Assembly (NCBI GenBank): GCA_001792895.1
Contig: MARA01000027.1
Span: 1-64,000 of the forward strand
From: Lentinus brumalis
Taxonomy: Eukaryota > Basidiomycota > Agaricomycetes > Polyporales > Polyporaceae
Length of the DNA stretch: 64,000 bases
Direction: 5' to 3'
The notes beneath the pieces were generated by a model. It saw only the letters and a program-made list of their open reading frames with translations, was not told the origin of the DNA and searched no databases. Both the position numbers and the translations under genes were made by a program. Shown piece after piece: positions 60,481-64,000 of the stretch (positions are counted from its first letter, which is position 1; the number at the start of each line of letters is the position of its first letter).

Positions 60481-63400
60481 TGTACTTGTACATGGTGCGG
60501 ATGCCCGCACGCTGGTCTACGAATACACATCCTCGGGTTGTGCGTCCCTCTCGTCTGACTCCGAGTCCTAGGGGGACTTGGATCTGCGCCTGAGACTCCT
60601 ACCAGTGCGCTCATTGACTCCAACGACGCGCGCGCGCGCCCGGTATCATTGACGGACAACGGTGATGTGTGTTTCGGACGACTCTCTAAGCGGGATTCGC
60701 GGGGCGCTTCGGCGCTCCGAACACGGTGCTCCTCCTCCTCCTCCTCCTCCTCTGCATGGCCAGCGCCTGGGAGCTCGCGAACCGCGGCCCCTCGTACGAC
60801 ACGTCCTCTCGGCCTCGAACTCCGGGACGGCGCAGTCTCAGTCGATGCGCTCATACTTCGGCTTGCCCTTGAGCCCCTTCGCCGCGGTTCGTCGTGGGCG
60901 ACGGCACAATGAACGGAGATGTCTTGGAGCCGGCCCTGCTCTCACGATCACCGCGTGCTTGCGTCGCTGTGATGTATGCGAGCGACCGCACTGCGTCCGT
61001 GATTGGGGGGCGCAGTGCTCGTCGCCCGCAGACGAGCTCCTTGAGAGAGCCGGGAGGCAGCGGCGGAGGAGGGCGGAGATATCTGATGAGCGAGAGTTCC
61101 GACGTCTTCACCGTCGCCGGGACCCGTGAGCACGGCTTCAGGTGTGTCGCTCTGCGTAGTATCCGTACCTCGATCTCTCCGCTCACCCACTCGCCGTCAG
61201 CTCCTCCAGCTTTGAGAAGCCGCCTCGAATGTTCTCCGGATGCGCAGGGACGGCCAGCACCGGGAACCCGACGATCTTGTGGCTGGCTGCGACCAGCTTC
61301 CTCGACCAGCCCATCGCGACCGACACCGACTGACCGAGTGGGTTTTGTCAGCGCAAGCCGGATAACTAGCACTGCGGAAGTACTCACCCAATGTGCGGTC
61401 GACGACGGCTATCCTCTCGTCTCAAACCTTCCTCGTCTGCTCGCCCTTCACCCTTTGGGAAACACGTAGAAGGACCGGTCAAACCCGAGGGCAAGACGAC
61501 ATGGGAGGCAGGAAACGAGATGGGAGAGCGTCGACGAGCGACGACAGGACGACTGGAGTGCGACAGCGGGTGACAAGGCGAGGTGAGGAGCAGATGGGAG
61601 GATGTGAGGATGGGAGGGGAAGAATGTGACGGTGTCGCGCGGCGAGAGATAGAACGACCCACTTGAGCTGGTAAGCCGTATACGGTGAGCTTCGATGCGT
61701 CGAAGCGGTAACGAAATTCACAGGGTCATAGGGCGGTGCTTGCATGCCGGAAGCGAACACCAAGATCTTCGGCATGAAATGTGCGTACCTCACGCATTAG
61801 GAGCAGTATTCATGAACCTGATCTTTCTAGGATACAGCTGCCGCACAGGAATCAGGAGATTTGCCAGGACGTTGCTCCATCTGGTGCGCATCATACCAGC
61901 CATTCTAGCTGTTATACGGTTTGCTTGTGCGCAGGTACAACCGGTGCGTTTGCAGTGATTTTGGAGCCTCTCCATGGCCGCAGAGAAGTCGGAATGCTGA
62001 TACTCTCCAGCTTTCTCAGTCGACCTCATACGGACTCGGCAAAGCGCTCCACAGCGCGCGTTGCAGCCGGAGCCACCGGCTCATGCACCTCCTCGGGAGA
62101 GGGTTCTACTTACATGGTACGCTCTTCAGACTGGCATTTTTTGTGCACGGCGCTCTAACTTCTGACACGCTTTACGGATTGTACAGGCTTCCATTGCTTT
62201 TCCGGGCTATTATACGACCACACCGGGCAACATCCTCGTTCACACGTCTCGCCTACGGCAGACCGTGGCCACGATCAATGCTCCTCGGATCACCTTCAAC
62301 TCGAGCTGTGCTGCCGTCAAGAACGACTCGCAGGGCACAGATTCCGGTGTGCAGGTGCGCCTCCCGGAAGCACAATCGAATAGACGGTGGTATGAGAGCT
62401 CTGGGACGGGCTGGGAGGGCGGTCAGAGGACGTCGGGACTCGGAAGCATGGGAAGGAGATACCGGGACGCGCAGCAACAGCCGAACGGCGGTACGCCCCA
62501 CAACTTAGATCAGATGAGGTATGCGGTGTCTCCCAACTTGGGCTTATACGTGTCGATGCGCTGACAACATTTGCAGGGTGTTCGAGCGGCTCTTGCCTCC
62601 GGGAAGCGAAGAGTAGCATGTTTCAGCCATGGCACAGCGTGAGCTGCCATCTGCTACTATTGACTATGCGTATCCTGATCTTCCTAGCTCCTCAAGCATT
62701 GGACGGATCTTGAACGCTACCGTGACGCCTACCCCGCAGTGTTCCATCAGCATGAATCAGACCTGCCGCGATTGCGGAGCAGCTCTGCGCCGGCCGGAGA
62801 GTCTGAGAGCTGACGGTCTTGTATTTACTAGACACTTGATCGCTTCTTCCGGTGATGCTCTCCTCCGCCGCGGCGGTCACTTCACATGTTTAGACCTCAC
62901 GTGGCGGACCCGTATTCGGGACTGAAGACGCGGACTAGACTAAGAACTCACACATGTTTGTATCCTCTCTTTCAACCTGGAGACATTCGAATAGTGGTCT
63001 GATACGACGCCGCATGCAGGACTCCTTGCTGTTGTCCGGCCGCTTGGTCCTGTACTGAGGTCTAGAGCTTGTATACACAGCTGTACAGCTGGGTCTGAGG
63101 CCGACATTGCTCGGCTCAGCCTCCGCTGCATCCCAGTCCCGGCGCGGCGACTTTCACAGCAAGAAGGCATGCAGGGCCGCGCTCACATATGCGGACGTCA
63201 CCGCAAGTGCAGCACCCATACATGGCACATGGCACAGTCGAAACTCGTACTCGGGTGCGCCCATGGTTTGAGGAATGCTGCTCCTTTCCCAGGAATCTGC
63301 GGTGTCCGAGCACTGCACGAGCCAGTCTTGCATCACGGCCGAGTCCCGACACGGCAAGGAGTGAGTGCCAAACCTTATCCATACAAGGTACTTACTCGGC

Positions 63401-64000
63401 CCGACCGGCCAGCTCTCTCGTACACACCTGCCCTTCAGGTTCGAGCATTGCGTGCACCTTCTCGCCATTAGCTGTCGTCGAATACTCTCGACGGCACGTC
63501 GACGCAACCTGCTGTCGCAGGTTCCATTGGAAGATACCGTCCTGGGCAGCCGTCTCGTTCGCACGCGGTTTTTACGGTACGCACGCCGCACATCCGAAGG
63601 TTCTCTGCCTATGCTTCCCCGCTCCCATGCGAGTGTCTAACATTCCGCCCATCCTCCCGATCGCTTGCAGGTTCCTCGATGTCCTGCCCAGCGCGGTCAA
63701 TCTGTCGATTACCATGCAGACTCAGCAGAGAACCGACACGCATCGAGGCAGGGTTTGCCCCTTGTAGTAGATACACATGTCGTAGACAGCAAATTCGGGC
63801 ATGCATGCTCAGCGATAATTATACCGCGCACAACTACAATCCAAGCGTGCGTAACAGCGTGCCCTGATGGAGGAATCTCGAAGTTCTACATAGACCGGTG
63901 GGATGTCAGATACCCAGCAACTCGGAGTATTCCTGACAGGGTTCTACCTCAACCTGCTCGGGTCCTGCAATGTCGCTCGCTCTGCCACAACTTCAGTTAC
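60481..64000. other. Anonymous tract with weak exon candidates
   Basis: A CTC microsatellite lies at about 60728-60752. A minus-strand candidate at 61775-60851 is listed separately. On the plus strand about 62190-62640 an exon-like frame (YYTTTPGNILVHTSRLRQ..LDQMR) ends at a GTATGCGG donor with TTTGCAG at about 62575. No domain is recognised. 62900-64000 shows scattered splice-like signals only. Confidence 0.35.
60851..61775 (-). pseudogene. Possible decayed minus-strand gene, unknown function
   Basis: A start-like exon MPKILVFASGMQAPPYD.. (from 61775) is followed by a GTGGGT donor. An exon ending AVVDRTLG is followed by GTGAGTACT, and the next exon after GTCAG reads SVSVAMGWSRKLVAA then, with one frame change, KIVGFPVLAVPAHPENIRGG..KLEELTASG. 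The last part is convincingly protein-like. At least one frameshift and one stop intervene. I could not name the family. Confidence 0.35.

Noticed and set aside
28384..60752. CTC/GGA microsatellites at 28384, 40995 and 60728 as copies of one repeat element
   Set aside because: Two share a short CGAACACGGT leader, but similarity does not extend further, so simple-sequence coincidence is likelier.

Overview
The window looks like a gene-poor, transposon-rich stretch of a basidiomycete chromosome, probably a wood-decaying Agaricomycete. The signs are introns of about 47-81 nt with GTRNGT donors and YAG acceptors, F-box/WD40 proteins, a secreted GMC (AA3-type) oxidoreductase of lignocellulose-decay style, and fungal copia and non-LTR retrotransposons. 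No species can be named from the sequence.

Layout. 1-957: 3'-truncated spliced gene of unknown function (minus). 1374-3733: spliced gene with a perfect Zn(II)2Cys6 cysteine pattern (plus), bracketed by two arrays of a 19-bp palindrome and preceded by a long DNA hairpin. 4052-9941: Ty1/copia element with apparently identical 277-bp LTRs, a 5-bp target duplication (GGTCC), a primer site matching the 5' half of initiator tRNA-Met, and a coding region broken by about nine frameshifts. About 9942-14345 and 18150-22190: segmental duplication. Copy B carries an almost intact two-exon F-box-like/leucine-rich gene. Copy A is its decayed partner, interrupted by a 591-bp MITE-like element. The empty alleles of both the copia and the MITE insertion can be read in copy B.

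23502-25789: five-exon GMC oxidoreductase with signal peptide and GPI-type tail (minus), with one base apparently missing near the active site. 27359-27741: small cysteine-containing two-exon gene (minus). 34348-36894 (plus) and 43350-45748 (minus): two convergent paralogues with F-box, LRR-like middle and WD40 C-terminus. The second is intact, the first frame-damaged. About 38.6-42.5 kb and 48.5-51.15 kb: diverged direct duplication on either side of the second F-box/WD40 gene. 46872-47618: foldback-like element whose ends are arrays of a TGACGCGAC motif. About 54880-60480: non-LTR retrotransposon (ORF1 plus endonuclease/reverse transcriptase ORF2) with one in-frame stop. 60481-64000: anonymous sequence with weak exon candidates.

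Between these features lie multi-kilobase tracts (14.3-18.1, 27.7-34.3, 45.7-48.5, 51.2-54.9 and 60.5-64 kb) with many splice-like signals but little recognisable coding sequence. A few peptide fragments there look like genuine small exons. There is no operon, CRISPR array, rRNA or tRNA that I could find. Several otherwise well-kept genes carry single-base frameshifts, sometimes in C or G runs, so base-level assembly error must be weighed against real decay.
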